This document shows, in pieces, positions 45,201-52,695 of a stretch of DNA of 64,000 nt. Below the pieces are notes generated by a model. It saw only the letters and a program-made list of their open reading frames with translations. It was not told the origin of the DNA and made no database searches. The stretch spans positions 124,001 through 188,000 of the forward strand of contig JALIHJ010000037.1 in the NCBI GenBank assembly GCA_022984795.1. Reading direction: 5' to 3'. Source of the DNA: Fabrea salina. Lineage: Eukaryota; Ciliophora; Heterotrichea; Heterotrichida; Fabreidae. Each line of letters opens with the position of its first letter. Position 1 is the first letter of the stretch. The position numbers and the translations under genes are program-made.

Positions 45201-48200
45201 TTAGGAGAACACCAGTCTCAAAAAGGACAAACTGAGTGCATTCTCTGCTCTGTGGGGTTCCAGTGCTTCTGCAGAGGTATGGCTGAACAAGCAGTTTGTG
45301 ACTCAGGTTTTGTGTGTGACGAAGAAGGACTAGTTAAAAGGTGGAAGCCTTGTCCAAAGGGCTACTACTGCGGAAAAGGCACCTACAAAGAAAACTACAC
45401 TGGAAAAAGTGAGTTCCCCAAAAGGTGTCCAGAGGATGTGTACTGTCTTTACGGAATCTATCAAAAGCAAACAGTAACCAACGACATCTACACTCCTCAA
45501 AGTTGCTACGAAGAGTACGTGGATAACTGCGACAACACTGAAACCAACCCTAAGGGCATTAACGAGTGCTCCAAAGGCTACTACTGCCCTGAAGAAGACG
45601 AATGCTTAGGTGGAGAACCCAAAGACATAGAAACTGGAAGGTGCATTTGTCCCAAAGGCCACATGTGCCCTTCGAACTTTGGCACTGAACCTATTTTGTG
45701 TCCAGTAGGCACCTTCAGTGGCAGAGTCAACCAAGAATACTGCAAAACTTGTTCCTTTGGGTATTACTGTCCCTACGACACACCACCTGACCAAGAACTG
45801 CCCTGCGAACCTGGCAACTACTGTGGAAGTGGTGTGTCCACCCAAAGTCCTTGTTTCCCTGGAACTTACCAGAACGAAACTGGTGCCACTGACTGCAAAA
45901 TTTGCACTCCTGGCCACTACTGTCCAAACGGCCAGCTAGCTTCTCAAAGACCCTGTGAACCAGGCAAAATGTGTCCAGACTACAAAATGACTCAACCCCA
46001 AAACTGTCCTGAAGGCTACTACTGCCCAGAAGGAACCAGCAACACTTCTATTCCCTGTCCTTTAGGCTCCAAGTGTCCAGTTTCTTCAGAAGAACCTACT
46101 CCTTGTCCTATCAACTACTACACTCCACAAAAGGCTTCAACTGACTGCGAGTTGTGTCCCTATGGAACTCTTTGCACAACCCTTGGAACTAGTCTTCCAA
46201 AACCCTGTGAGGCTGGTTCTGTGTGCCAAGACGGTATTCAAGGTGACTGTCCTCCTGGATTCTACTGCGAAACAGGCACAGGTTGGCACTGCAATCAAAC
46301 CATTGAGTTGCTCAAACCAGACCCTTCCAATTCAGCTGAACTCCACGAATGCGCTCAAAAAGTACTTAGAATAAAAGCTGGGGACTCCTCTGAGTGTGCA
46401 GTGGCAAGTTCCCAACTGCCTCAAAACGTGTGTGGCAAAGAAGCCCAAAAGTGCAAGCAGGGTACTTTTTGTACAGGCAAAAACACTCAGGGCGAACCTG
46501 ACCCAAATGTAGAAGGAGCAGCCCAAAAGTGTGAAATAGGCACTTACAACAACTTAACTGCCCAAACAAAGTGCTTTGTGTGTCCTAGAGGCCACGAGTG
46601 CCCTTACGAAGGAATGGCTGAACCACTTCCTTGTGCTCCAGGGACTTACAGACCCCCAGGCATCAGTCCTATACACTGCATTCCTTGTCCTGAGGGCACT
46701 TTCAGTTCTAACTACACAGCTGACTCTGTTGACTACTGCTTGCCCTGTCCTTCTGGAGTGTTTTGCAAAGCCTCTGGAGTTTACCAAGTCAACCAAACCA
46801 CCAGTGAGCCTTGTCCTAAAGGCCACTACTGTCCCCAAGGAACCAAACGAGCCACTAGAACTCAGCACTCCTGTCCCAAGGGTTACTTTTGTTACCAAGG
46901 CACTAAGTCCTTAGAAGAAGCCCTTTTGTGTCCTGCAGGTCGGCTTTGTTCCAACGCCACTGGAGCAGAGCCTTTCCAGTACGAAGATTGCTTAAGGACA
47001 AACAACTGCACTATAGGAGTGACTTGCAGCCGCAACCACTACTGTCCTAAGGGCACTGAGTCGCAGTTAAAGTGCCCTGGAGGAACTGTTTCCTTCACAG
47101 GCTCCCAGTCACTTAGGGACTGCAAACGGAGTCCAGACACCTTTTACGAAACCTCCATCGTAGCCAAGGCCACTGCTTTGAACCAGTTAAGTATGAAAGC
47201 ACTTACTTACAAAGAATTCCAACTGGACTTTTTGAGTCACTACGCACTTGCCAAAATGCCTGAGGACTACCAACTAACCCTTTTAATTACTTTTCCAAAC
47301 AACTCAGGCAGAAGACTCTCTAGTGAACCTGTGAGGGTCATGGTTGCTTCACACAAAAACTACGGCACCAAACTAGGAGTGCCTCTCAAGTACTCAGACT
47401 ACGGCTTTTTGTCCACTGAAAGGAACTCTAAAATAGGAGTTTACGCCAATGTAGACTTGGACTTGGAGTTTGAGTTGGAGTTCCTAGAAGGCCAGTACCA
47501 CTACTTACTTGACTGGAACAAACAACTAACTCCCAACCAAACCATGCACTCAACCCAAACTCTGCAGAACGCCTTTTCCTACAACTGTTTGCTCAAACAA
47601 GAAGCCAGTGAGATCTTCGAAGCCCCCACTAACCTCTACAGGCCCTTTCTGCTAGACTCAAACTACAAGTTGCAGAGCGAAAACCCCAAACCCGAAAACA
47701 GGTTTTCTGCGAGCTTTGTCAAAGAAGAACCACTCAACCAAACTTCTAAATACGAGTCCCTTCCAGAGAGTCTGTGGAGCACCCTTGGATCCCAAGAGTA
47801 CTCTGTAGGCTACTTGCCCTACATCAGTGACTGCTCCCGCTACGGTTCTTTCATAAGCATCCAACAACTAACTGCTGACAAAAGGTGCCAGCAAACAAAC
47901 TCCCAAGAACTGGGAGTCTTTGACATCGGAGTCCAGCCCAAAGGACTCTTCTGCAACTTCAAACTCACTTGTGACTACAACCTTGACCTGCGCAATCTCA
48001 ACCGCAAAAAACACTGGTTCGAAGCCTACACCCGCACTTACAAGTTAGACCTAGTCACTAAGGACAAGTTCCCTCCCTTCTACATACTTTCCCAGAACTC
48101 CCAGAATTCTGTGCCTGTGGTAGCTTACAGAAGCCCCTCTGAAAACTTTTCCAGGGGCAAAGTTCCCCAAAAGGTCAAACTGGACCTGGGCTACTTCCAA

Positions 48201-50039
48201 AGGGACTCACCCCAAGTTTTAAAGGCTTCTCTGGAGTTTTCTGAGTTTCTGGAGACTCCCCAAACTACCTTTTACCAGTTAGAGTTCACTTACCAAGCTT
48301 TGAGTTGGTCTGAGTCCTTCAACAACAACGCCTTTTCAACTTCTGAGTACTCAGCCTTTATGTTCATGACTCTTTTCACTGAAGTGATGGTTTTGTTTCT
48401 GGGTTCAGTAGTGGTTTTCTTAGTGCGTTCTGGCAACTTCTGGGACAAAAAGTACCTACTTAGGCAACTCTGGAACTCCTCTGTGTCTTGTTTAGCAGTG
48501 ATGCTTTTGCTTGCAGGGGCTGTAAGTGTGTTTTGGGCCATTGTGCTCCAGGCTGGAGTGCTTGACTACCAAAGTGGAAACTTCACCAACAAAGTTCCTG
48601 TTTCAGACTCTGAAAGGATCCAGAGTTACAGAGGCGGAAGACTGGGCTGTTACTTGTTTGGACTAGGAGTCATGCTTCTCAAAGCAGCAGCTGACTGTGC
48701 AGTTCCGCCCTTAGTCAGCAGTGGGTTCTCTTACCAAGACAGACTCAAGGAACAAAGAAGCCTAACTGAACTCTGCAGAAGACAAGGACTTTTCTACGGG
48801 TGCTTGTTCTTCGGAGTCTTTTTAGGAGTGCTTGCTGAAGCAGTTGGCAGTTTCCCCTTGCTAGAAGACCACCTTTACTTAGTTGTAGTTGTTTACTTTG
48901 TTTTGACTCAGTTTGCAAGTGTGTTTGTGCAGACCAAAGTCCAAGACTCACTTATAGCAGGACTTATGGACTTGGTGCTTCAGATTTGCGGAGTGGTGAT
49001 GATCCTCAACTGCAGAAAGTTCACTACGTTGGTGCTTTCTTTGGTAGTTTGGCAACTGCTCTTCAACTTAAAGCACTCACTGTTCCAGTCCTTCTACCAA
49101 AAGTTACTTTCAAAAGCCACTTCAGCAACCCAAGAAACCTTAAGCACCAACGAACTCCTAGAACACTCCATAAGACTGTGTGTTAGTTGGATTCTGCCTG
49201 GACTCAGTCTGCTTGTTTACCTGTTCCACAACTACCTAAACTTCTTCCTCAACAGCCAGTTCTACCTTTACCTTTTAGTGTTTTTTACAATTAGTCTTTG
49301 TTTTGAGTCAGCAATGCAACTAGTCATAAGTGTTTACAGAAACTCTAAAGAAGAGCACTCACTTTACCAAGTCTATAACTCAAGTGCTGAAAACTATCAA
49401 TATAGAAGTGCCAGTTGGGCACTTAGTATTGCGCACGAAATGGAAGAAACCTCTGAACCTATTAAAGGGTTAGCTGTGGTAGGGTGGAGCTCCCAGCTCT
49501 ACATAACTTATGCAGTGTGCGGAGTAGGTTACTTGTGTGTGATAATTTCTGTGCAACTGTGGGTATCCTCCAGTTACCTTCCTTTCTTAGACTACTGGTT
49601 TTTGCCCATACTGGTTTTTACTTTACTTGTGTTTTACAGCTTCAAAATAGCTTCTTTCAAACTAGCATTTAGGTTCTTTTGGAAACTAAATGAAAACAAA
49701 AGACTCTTTAAAAGAGGAATGGACGGAGAGTTTATTTACGATGTGAATGATCACATCAGAAACGTAAACATGAAAAGAGCCATCGAAAAGCTCAGAGAAG
49801 ACGAAGTAGAAGACTACTACGTGTCTGAACTTGCCGAGAAAGTAATAGACACTATTAAAAACAACAGTGAGTCACGAATTGAAGCACTTGTAGAGTTACT
49901 GAGGCCTTACAGGTTTAACGATCAGTTAAACACTGAACCTATTTTTGAAAACTACACTCAGAATAAAGAAGACCACCTCTACAGCGAAACAGAAGAAGAA
50001 GACTTTCCTGAAGAACTAAAGTACTTATGGCCTACCTAA
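39222..50039 (+). CDS. Giant multi-domain surface protein (3,605 residues): LamG-like, tandem Ig/cadherin-like repeats, GCC2/GCC3 Cys-rich repeats, multi-pass C-terminus
   Basis: A signal peptide (MSLALVFLCAYQVFG) leads to a LamG-like region (about 25-175). From 180 to about 1650 beta-sandwich repeats resemble dystroglycan-type cadherin or Ig folds (FEFSVQATDIYNNSVSNNY; GNPFLLQSDL). An IPT/TIG-like strand set follows near 1870-1925. Residues about 1960-2640 hold roughly 18 Cys-rich repeats of GCC2/GCC3 or ephrin-receptor type (CPEGYYCPEGTSNTSIPCP; CPKGYYCGKG). From about 3040 there are eight or more hydrophobic helices and a charged cytoplasmic tail. NxS/T sites are frequent. It could act in adhesion, mating or feeding. 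No intron was seen in 10.8 kb. A 345-bp patch with deviating codons lies near 43740. Confidence 0.9.
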   Translation: MSLALVFLCAYQVFGTIEIYPSYKCVPFDGSSLDSLGIPESESWTISFYYYVTGSGDLLVFSGESILSVSTTTLTWSGVSLSVQTPSSQWVLVLAQASRSGLMRFGVYTEQDSQLQETQAPDALISNTTTLTLGTQQGCLHSLKFMDEYLSDLEALSVSGHFSTLSGVTSKFALRFGGFGNYSVSETVTGVNGNPFLLQSDLTEGSNELRVTTETTTGTFQVEAGQYETISVQSEVSAYSLADSEFVHPLNNSLVVCKPEYLQVVGEQVKLPHSTNYWDYRSRVVLRQFQDLFKNSYKDTEFQYLQTGIPLNLLKAVPGKPYTAQLSFAYKDLSYQLDYLSPDNQGYQVMVSSPSSTPTNHYLTLNGVEFAYEVNLELVTEDSSLAMQQLTPDSLAWRSVGTWSLGVENSIFGELEAHSFEVDSATSLKDFTGEMFVNQTTLVWAPKTSQSVSVSLSAQNPAGQLCTQEVVLKSSRPPKVEDIPLLALWSGCSVTYLVEASDADGDTLSFHSANITHSNLLEVSSPGTGEVQVTDDKGFSSSVTFTVEHRNKPQYSPVEFSCMKNRVCFKSVSGALSMLGSDKFSGSDLFLKEEVMYHLASTGQYNSSFSVTSEFGCSEEFHQEVVAHEPIQVKVPSKVLTKSQTLTIQTSLNSLEGASVSLTPGMGVSESELQGPFLDKTLYFLEVNSNYSKGYAHFWTEVHNLELRSLTEQEAKVVEGDSWEVDLQACTPGMCWYNVSSTVQLTGTVHFESVTQDFEFSVQATDIYNNSVSNNYTVQVIQRPLIQYVEPIHFEVFEHEKLTLSFQVLNYQEAEVTVLPENTFSVTNHNNGTYSIQKTFTYSENKDFCIEASNKLKQSVKDTFEFTVKVLKKVPYEFRTELLQKDSECTKHQEWSLDLSKCKCYLDFYGFGLEPTELNLVSGSGSFDSQTSTYKVSTASETFELQACFSGLVCESETYLLNCCESLSVNLEDLELYYGELFTFSLEVSPGPSELSELWLEDAPSGMVIKNNQLTWRPLEAFDSSVTLHFARKDCVWKKHSKSFRVSVVSDFVPQLNKTLISSSYTQCLLTQANATNHCELSNFKEILGVPENLNFSLLTQDSNVEIKNSSIVWNRDSQEVSSEIVVVVSSGQGANFSEPFFFYVNFIPEVQELSPANYIAYVGGYWCRYLKINDGNLSYPESLPEENIQVSNNNSESISLHKGVLEMVPQTEGTLELQVCYTDQAKVPFKVCRNFSIDVQKTDPPSCDFTEVLNQVRYVNTNYFVDLESYCSPDLVVEPPSLSIQVSGNSRELSEYPVTLRDTSTLINTTQTLTLVAQPELCINLSNSDLKFGVAFRTRVVVCENFYIEELNFEVVSTKNLSVETGFGIIDWEYPDDNLDLNITVSVSSSVYKPDSKSFNFSIEVDKSTGRPEFTEVPITTRSGTVGEIWAQNFSCSSEFGSTTLSVDNREMNWDGQLLSWTPTEENKSSSIITVKCEFGLNNLTFEYQFILADPHSINDSPLCVNQIIDINSEYFKEYQIEFEDIDSDFATLNLEFQNLEEFPGLITYNWGYIEWNPALEPLSDFLNVNIDDGNIQASCSIKVNYNIVCRPEIGHFTGQFCDNNCTYEIPMKNKCPGESAYSENSTYGNLLGGNLFEWNPVPELPFEYVEFNVSQLNLEIHNTVFFCHGVDCRLWPYIKTVRYLYNDCTHPDCSIRIPEDKAFVGIEGFNFREDNLKVWVANKECKEVSPVNLTYLTCQLSIPDPQDTSQTFAYLRVDNNFTKPVVFKADFDELTPIQVEAPAYCSVLSDGVAQVPLYSERFFETCTCSCSPFCSCEFHYKSQNYSESHITLSSSKQVSIELDCLGHKSNALSVFVSKELRVTDLSPSSGHNHGMYLVTASINFPANYEPENVLLKLNQLVVKPRLQGAHASFVMPPFEESLSTLKVRVSINKGLSFTEDQNSQNFTLQGLCSDGEYIQQEKCELCPEGYKCEPNKFNSEMNYYTAKKPCDLGEHQSQKGQTECILCSVGFQCFCRGMAEQAVCDSGFVCDEEGLVKRWKPCPKGYYCGKGTYKENYTGKSEFPKRCPEDVYCLYGIYQKQTVTNDIYTPQSCYEEYVDNCDNTETNPKGINECSKGYYCPEEDECLGGEPKDIETGRCICPKGHMCPSNFGTEPILCPVGTFSGRVNQEYCKTCSFGYYCPYDTPPDQELPCEPGNYCGSGVSTQSPCFPGTYQNETGATDCKICTPGHYCPNGQLASQRPCEPGKMCPDYKMTQPQNCPEGYYCPEGTSNTSIPCPLGSKCPVSSEEPTPCPINYYTPQKASTDCELCPYGTLCTTLGTSLPKPCEAGSVCQDGIQGDCPPGFYCETGTGWHCNQTIELLKPDPSNSAELHECAQKVLRIKAGDSSECAVASSQLPQNVCGKEAQKCKQGTFCTGKNTQGEPDPNVEGAAQKCEIGTYNNLTAQTKCFVCPRGHECPYEGMAEPLPCAPGTYRPPGISPIHCIPCPEGTFSSNYTADSVDYCLPCPSGVFCKASGVYQVNQTTSEPCPKGHYCPQGTKRATRTQHSCPKGYFCYQGTKSLEEALLCPAGRLCSNATGAEPFQYEDCLRTNNCTIGVTCSRNHYCPKGTESQLKCPGGTVSFTGSQSLRDCKRSPDTFYETSIVAKATALNQLSMKALTYKEFQLDFLSHYALAKMPEDYQLTLLITFPNNSGRRLSSEPVRVMVASHKNYGTKLGVPLKYSDYGFLSTERNSKIGVYANVDLDLEFELEFLEGQYHYLLDWNKQLTPNQTMHSTQTLQNAFSYNCLLKQEASEIFEAPTNLYRPFLLDSNYKLQSENPKPENRFSASFVKEEPLNQTSKYESLPESLWSTLGSQEYSVGYLPYISDCSRYGSFISIQQLTADKRCQQTNSQELGVFDIGVQPKGLFCNFKLTCDYNLDLRNLNRKKHWFEAYTRTYKLDLVTKDKFPPFYILSQNSQNSVPVVAYRSPSENFSRGKVPQKVKLDLGYFQRDSPQVLKASLEFSEFLETPQTTFYQLEFTYQALSWSESFNNNAFSTSEYSAFMFMTLFTEVMVLFLGSVVVFLVRSGNFWDKKYLLRQLWNSSVSCLAVMLLLAGAVSVFWAIVLQAGVLDYQSGNFTNKVPVSDSERIQSYRGGRLGCYLFGLGVMLLKAAADCAVPPLVSSGFSYQDRLKEQRSLTELCRRQGLFYGCLFFGVFLGVLAEAVGSFPLLEDHLYLVVVVYFVLTQFASVFVQTKVQDSLIAGLMDLVLQICGVVMILNCRKFTTLVLSLVVWQLLFNLKHSLFQSFYQKLLSKATSATQETLSTNELLEHSIRLCVSWILPGLSLLVYLFHNYLNFFLNSQFYLYLLVFFTISLCFESAMQLVISVYRNSKEEHSLYQVYNSSAENYQYRSASWALSIAHEMEETSEPIKGLAVVGWSSQLYITYAVCGVGYLCVIISVQLWVSSSYLPFLDYWFLPILVFTLLVFYSFKIASFKLAFRFFWKLNENKRLFKRGMDGEFIYDVNDHIRNVNMKRAIEKLREDEVEDYYVSELAEKVIDTIKNNSESRIEALVELLRPYRFNDQLNTEPIFENYTQNKEDHLYSETEEEDFPEELKYLWPT

Positions 50040-50081
50040 GTAAGTTCTTAAACGCATTACAAACAACTTAACTACAACTGC

Positions 50082-51896
50082 TTAGTTGTTTTCTATTTCG
50101 TTGATTAAAAACTGCATTTCACTCAGAAAAGCTTGTTCGTCCACCAGCACATTAGAAATCTGTTGGTCAAATTCTCTTGAAGACAAGTAAAAGTAAAGTA
50201 TCACAAAAAGAATGTTCTCCTTAGTAACTTCTGTGTCGCCTAACAACAAAGCGTGTGCTTTGCACAGCTTGATGATGCTGTAAACTAGTCTGGGAGAACT
50301 GATTATTTCTCTGTTTCTTTTAAGAGAAATCGAACTTATAAAGCTAATGAACCTGTTAAGGATCTCCTTTACTGTTTCGTCGTAAGTAATGCTTTGGAGA
50401 GGCCTTGCCAACCCTTGGATGTAGTTAGATATAGTTTTTGTGTCCCAAAGCCAGTCATAGTCTTCCATACTCGAGTTACTTAAAGTCTTAGATACAAAGT
50501 CTCTGCTTCCTGAGTAGTCAAACATCTTCAGAATGATGTCGAATCTGTCATGGCTCCAGTAAAGTTTTTCGCCTTTCCACATGTGAGACTGGAAGTGTTT
50601 TGCTGAAGCTTTGGCATCCCTGCCTCCTTTTTCAGTGTTTTCAAAAGTAGTTACGTAAGCTACTACACTTAAGTTCTCCATGGCACAGTAAACTTTATCC
50701 ATGTTTCTGAGCATGTGGAACTCGTCTATGTTCAGCAAGCACCTGGACTCCAAAAGTCCTGCTTCCATCTCGCCTGTGTTCAGGTTTTTAAGGTTGTTTT
50801 GGTAGCAGGACTCGTAAGTCTGACTTCCATTGAGAGTCTTAGCAGGAAACAAGCTAGAAAAGTACCTAGCAAGTCTGGACTTACCCACTCCAGTTTCTCC
50901 CAGTACCAATGTGCTCATATTAGTTCCTCCTAAGTGGCTTAGTAAGTTCAGTACTAAGCTTAGCTTTACGTGGTAGTTTCCATATACGTTGGGAAAAGCG
51001 CTTCTAACTATGGTTTGTCTTTTCTGGAAGTCGTTTTTTCCTTTTAAACAAACTTGAAGTAGGTTCACTCCTGTGCGGGTGAAAGGTTGGTGCACAGGCG
51101 AAAAGTGGAATGCAAAAAAGGAGTAACTGAGCTGGGTTAGTTGTGAAACACTGGGTTCTTTAATCCAGTTACTAACTAAACTCCCTGTTACTTGGATGGT
51201 CTGGCCTACTTTGAGTACGTTCGAAACAGACGCCAAAAACACTACTGGAACCTCGTGCACTCCATCACTGAGAACTCCTTCTTGGTAGTCACAGAAGCCT
51301 TCAGACACCAATTCAAAAACTGATCCATTGCAAGGCCCTTCAGGCTCTTGGACTCTAAGTGTTGTTTTAGTAGTAGGAAGTTGTGAGTAAGCTTTTTGGG
51401 CTTCACAAAACACAGGCTCTTCAATGGTGTTGAAGTAAACTACATTTGAGTATACTAAAAAAGTGTTACTGCACAGAGAGCAGTAGTACTCAGCTACGTT
51501 CTTAATAGTTTTTTGCGGAGACAAAGACTTAAGGAACACTGGCTTAACTTGGAGCACACAAGACTTGTTGTCAAACAGTTCTTTAATAGAAGTAACTATT
51601 TTGGGAGGGTTTTTTATTTCGAGGTTGAAAGATATAGGTATTTTTTCAGAGCAACAGTAAAGTTTCTGAACTAAGTGAATAGCTTGTTTGAGCTTAGGAA
51701 GTGTGTAAAGTGGGTTCTTGAACAAGCTCAGTCCCCAAATAGGACAGTTGTTTATAAACTCCATCAAGCTAAGTAAACCTTACTCCAAACTGAACTTAGG
51801 GATCTTGTCTAGCGAAGTTAAGACTTTTTGAACTTCTTTGCTGTAAGTTTCTTTCAGAACTCCTATGAGTTCCTGAGCGTTAAGTTTGCTTTCCAT
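50082..51896 (-). CDS. Divergent MCM-family ATPase (MCM8/MCM9-like)
   Basis: 599 residues after removal of a 15-nt intron (51769-51783). Exon 1 adds MESKLNAQELIGVL... (38 residues) before MEFINNCPIWG. A possible half zinc finger (YYCSLCSNTF) and an OB-fold region (VGQTIQVTGSLVSNW) precede the MCM AAA+ core: AFPNVYGNYHVKLSLVLNLL, Walker A GETGVGKS near 327, Walker B SRCLLNIDEFHM near 382, and WSHDRFDIILKMFD at the arginine-finger place. The core matches MCM helicases, but the Walker A (GETGVGKS, not GDPxxxKS) and truncated size point to MCM8/9 or a similar repair/meiotic MCM rather than MCM2-7. Divergent from the MGCG orphan across 16 bp. Confidence 0.82.
51769..51783 (-). other. 15-nt spliceosomal intron in the MCM-like gene
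   Basis: On the minus strand GTAAGGTTTACTTAG, phase 2, splitting the Asp codon GA/C. It joins exon 1 (ending KFSL) to LMEFINN. TTTACTTAG is identical to the end of the E2 intron. Confidence 0.9.
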
Positions 51897-51912
51897 AGTG
51901 TATCTTCTGTAA
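51897..51912. promoter_or_regulatory. 16-bp divergent spacer
   Basis: AGTGTATCTTCTGTAA separates the ATG of the MCM-like gene from that of the MGCG orphan. There is no clear TATAA motif. Confidence 0.35.
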
Positions 51913-52626
51913 ATGGGTTGCGGCGCAAGTGTTCCTCAGAAAGTCACCCTAAACGTTAAACTAGAACGCAGTGACCTTGAAATCATTAACAAGCTTTACC
52001 AAGAAATAGAAGAAATCATTGACAACGTTAACAAAATCAATTCTGGTCTCAGTGTAGCTATTGACAAGTTCCAAACTGTAACGGGACTCCACGAGCCTCC
52101 AAGGAGTTTGGGTTGTGGAGTAGTAGCTATGCTAAGTTGCCTTTTACTGTACTCAGACTGCGACTTAAGGAGTCTGAACTTCCACTTCTTAGACTGCGTT
52201 CCTGGGTTCAACATCGACACTTCAGTTCTCCCAGGTGAAGTAGGCAACATCTACCAGATCTGGGTTGCACTCAACAAAGAAGTCGAAGCTTCTGTAGAGG
52301 ACTTCCAAGCACTTATGCCTAGCTTCCAAAAAGCAGTGCTTACTTACAACCACTTTACTCAGGAAAACAGAGAAGCTGTTACTCCTAACAACCAAAAAAA
52401 GCTTATAGAAAGTTCTGAGTTCTTTGGAAGTTTGCTTCACAAGATCACAAACTGTATGGAGGAACTTAACTCTATTCAGCTTGGCTTAAAAAACGCAATG
52501 CCTGAAGTAATTAAAATTGCGCAGCATGCCAGACACAAAGGCTTGTTTTGGCCCTCTGAGATCATGAAAGCTGTGGGGTTTTACATTGAAATAGTTGCTA
52601 AAAAGTTTATGTTAAGCATTAATTAG
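51913..52626 (+). CDS. Orphan protein with N-terminal MGCGAS lipidation signal
   Basis: 237 residues, not recognised. MGCGASVPQK fits N-myristoylation (Gly2, Ser6) with Cys3 palmitoylation. The remainder is mostly helical, with amphipathic helices (NKLYQEIEEIIDNVNKINSG; SFQKAVLTYNHFTQENREAV) and one hydrophobic patch (VVAMLSCLLLYSDC). The layout suggests a lipid-anchored four-helix-type protein. It lies 69 bp upstream of the WD40-channel gene on the same strand; whether the two work together is unknown. The stop is TAG. Confidence 0.75.
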   Translation: MGCGASVPQKVTLNVKLERSDLEIINKLYQEIEEIIDNVNKINSGLSVAIDKFQTVTGLHEPPRSLGCGVVAMLSCLLLYSDCDLRSLNFHFLDCVPGFNIDTSVLPGEVGNIYQIWVALNKEVEASVEDFQALMPSFQKAVLTYNHFTQENREAVTPNNQKKLIESSEFFGSLLHKITNCMEELNSIQLGLKNAMPEVIKIAQHARHKGLFWPSEIMKAVGFYIEIVAKKFMLSIN

Positions 52627-52695
52627 TTTCTTTATGACTGAAACCTTTAGGAAGGTAAATAGTGATTGGCATTTAAATCATAATTGCTAGCATAA

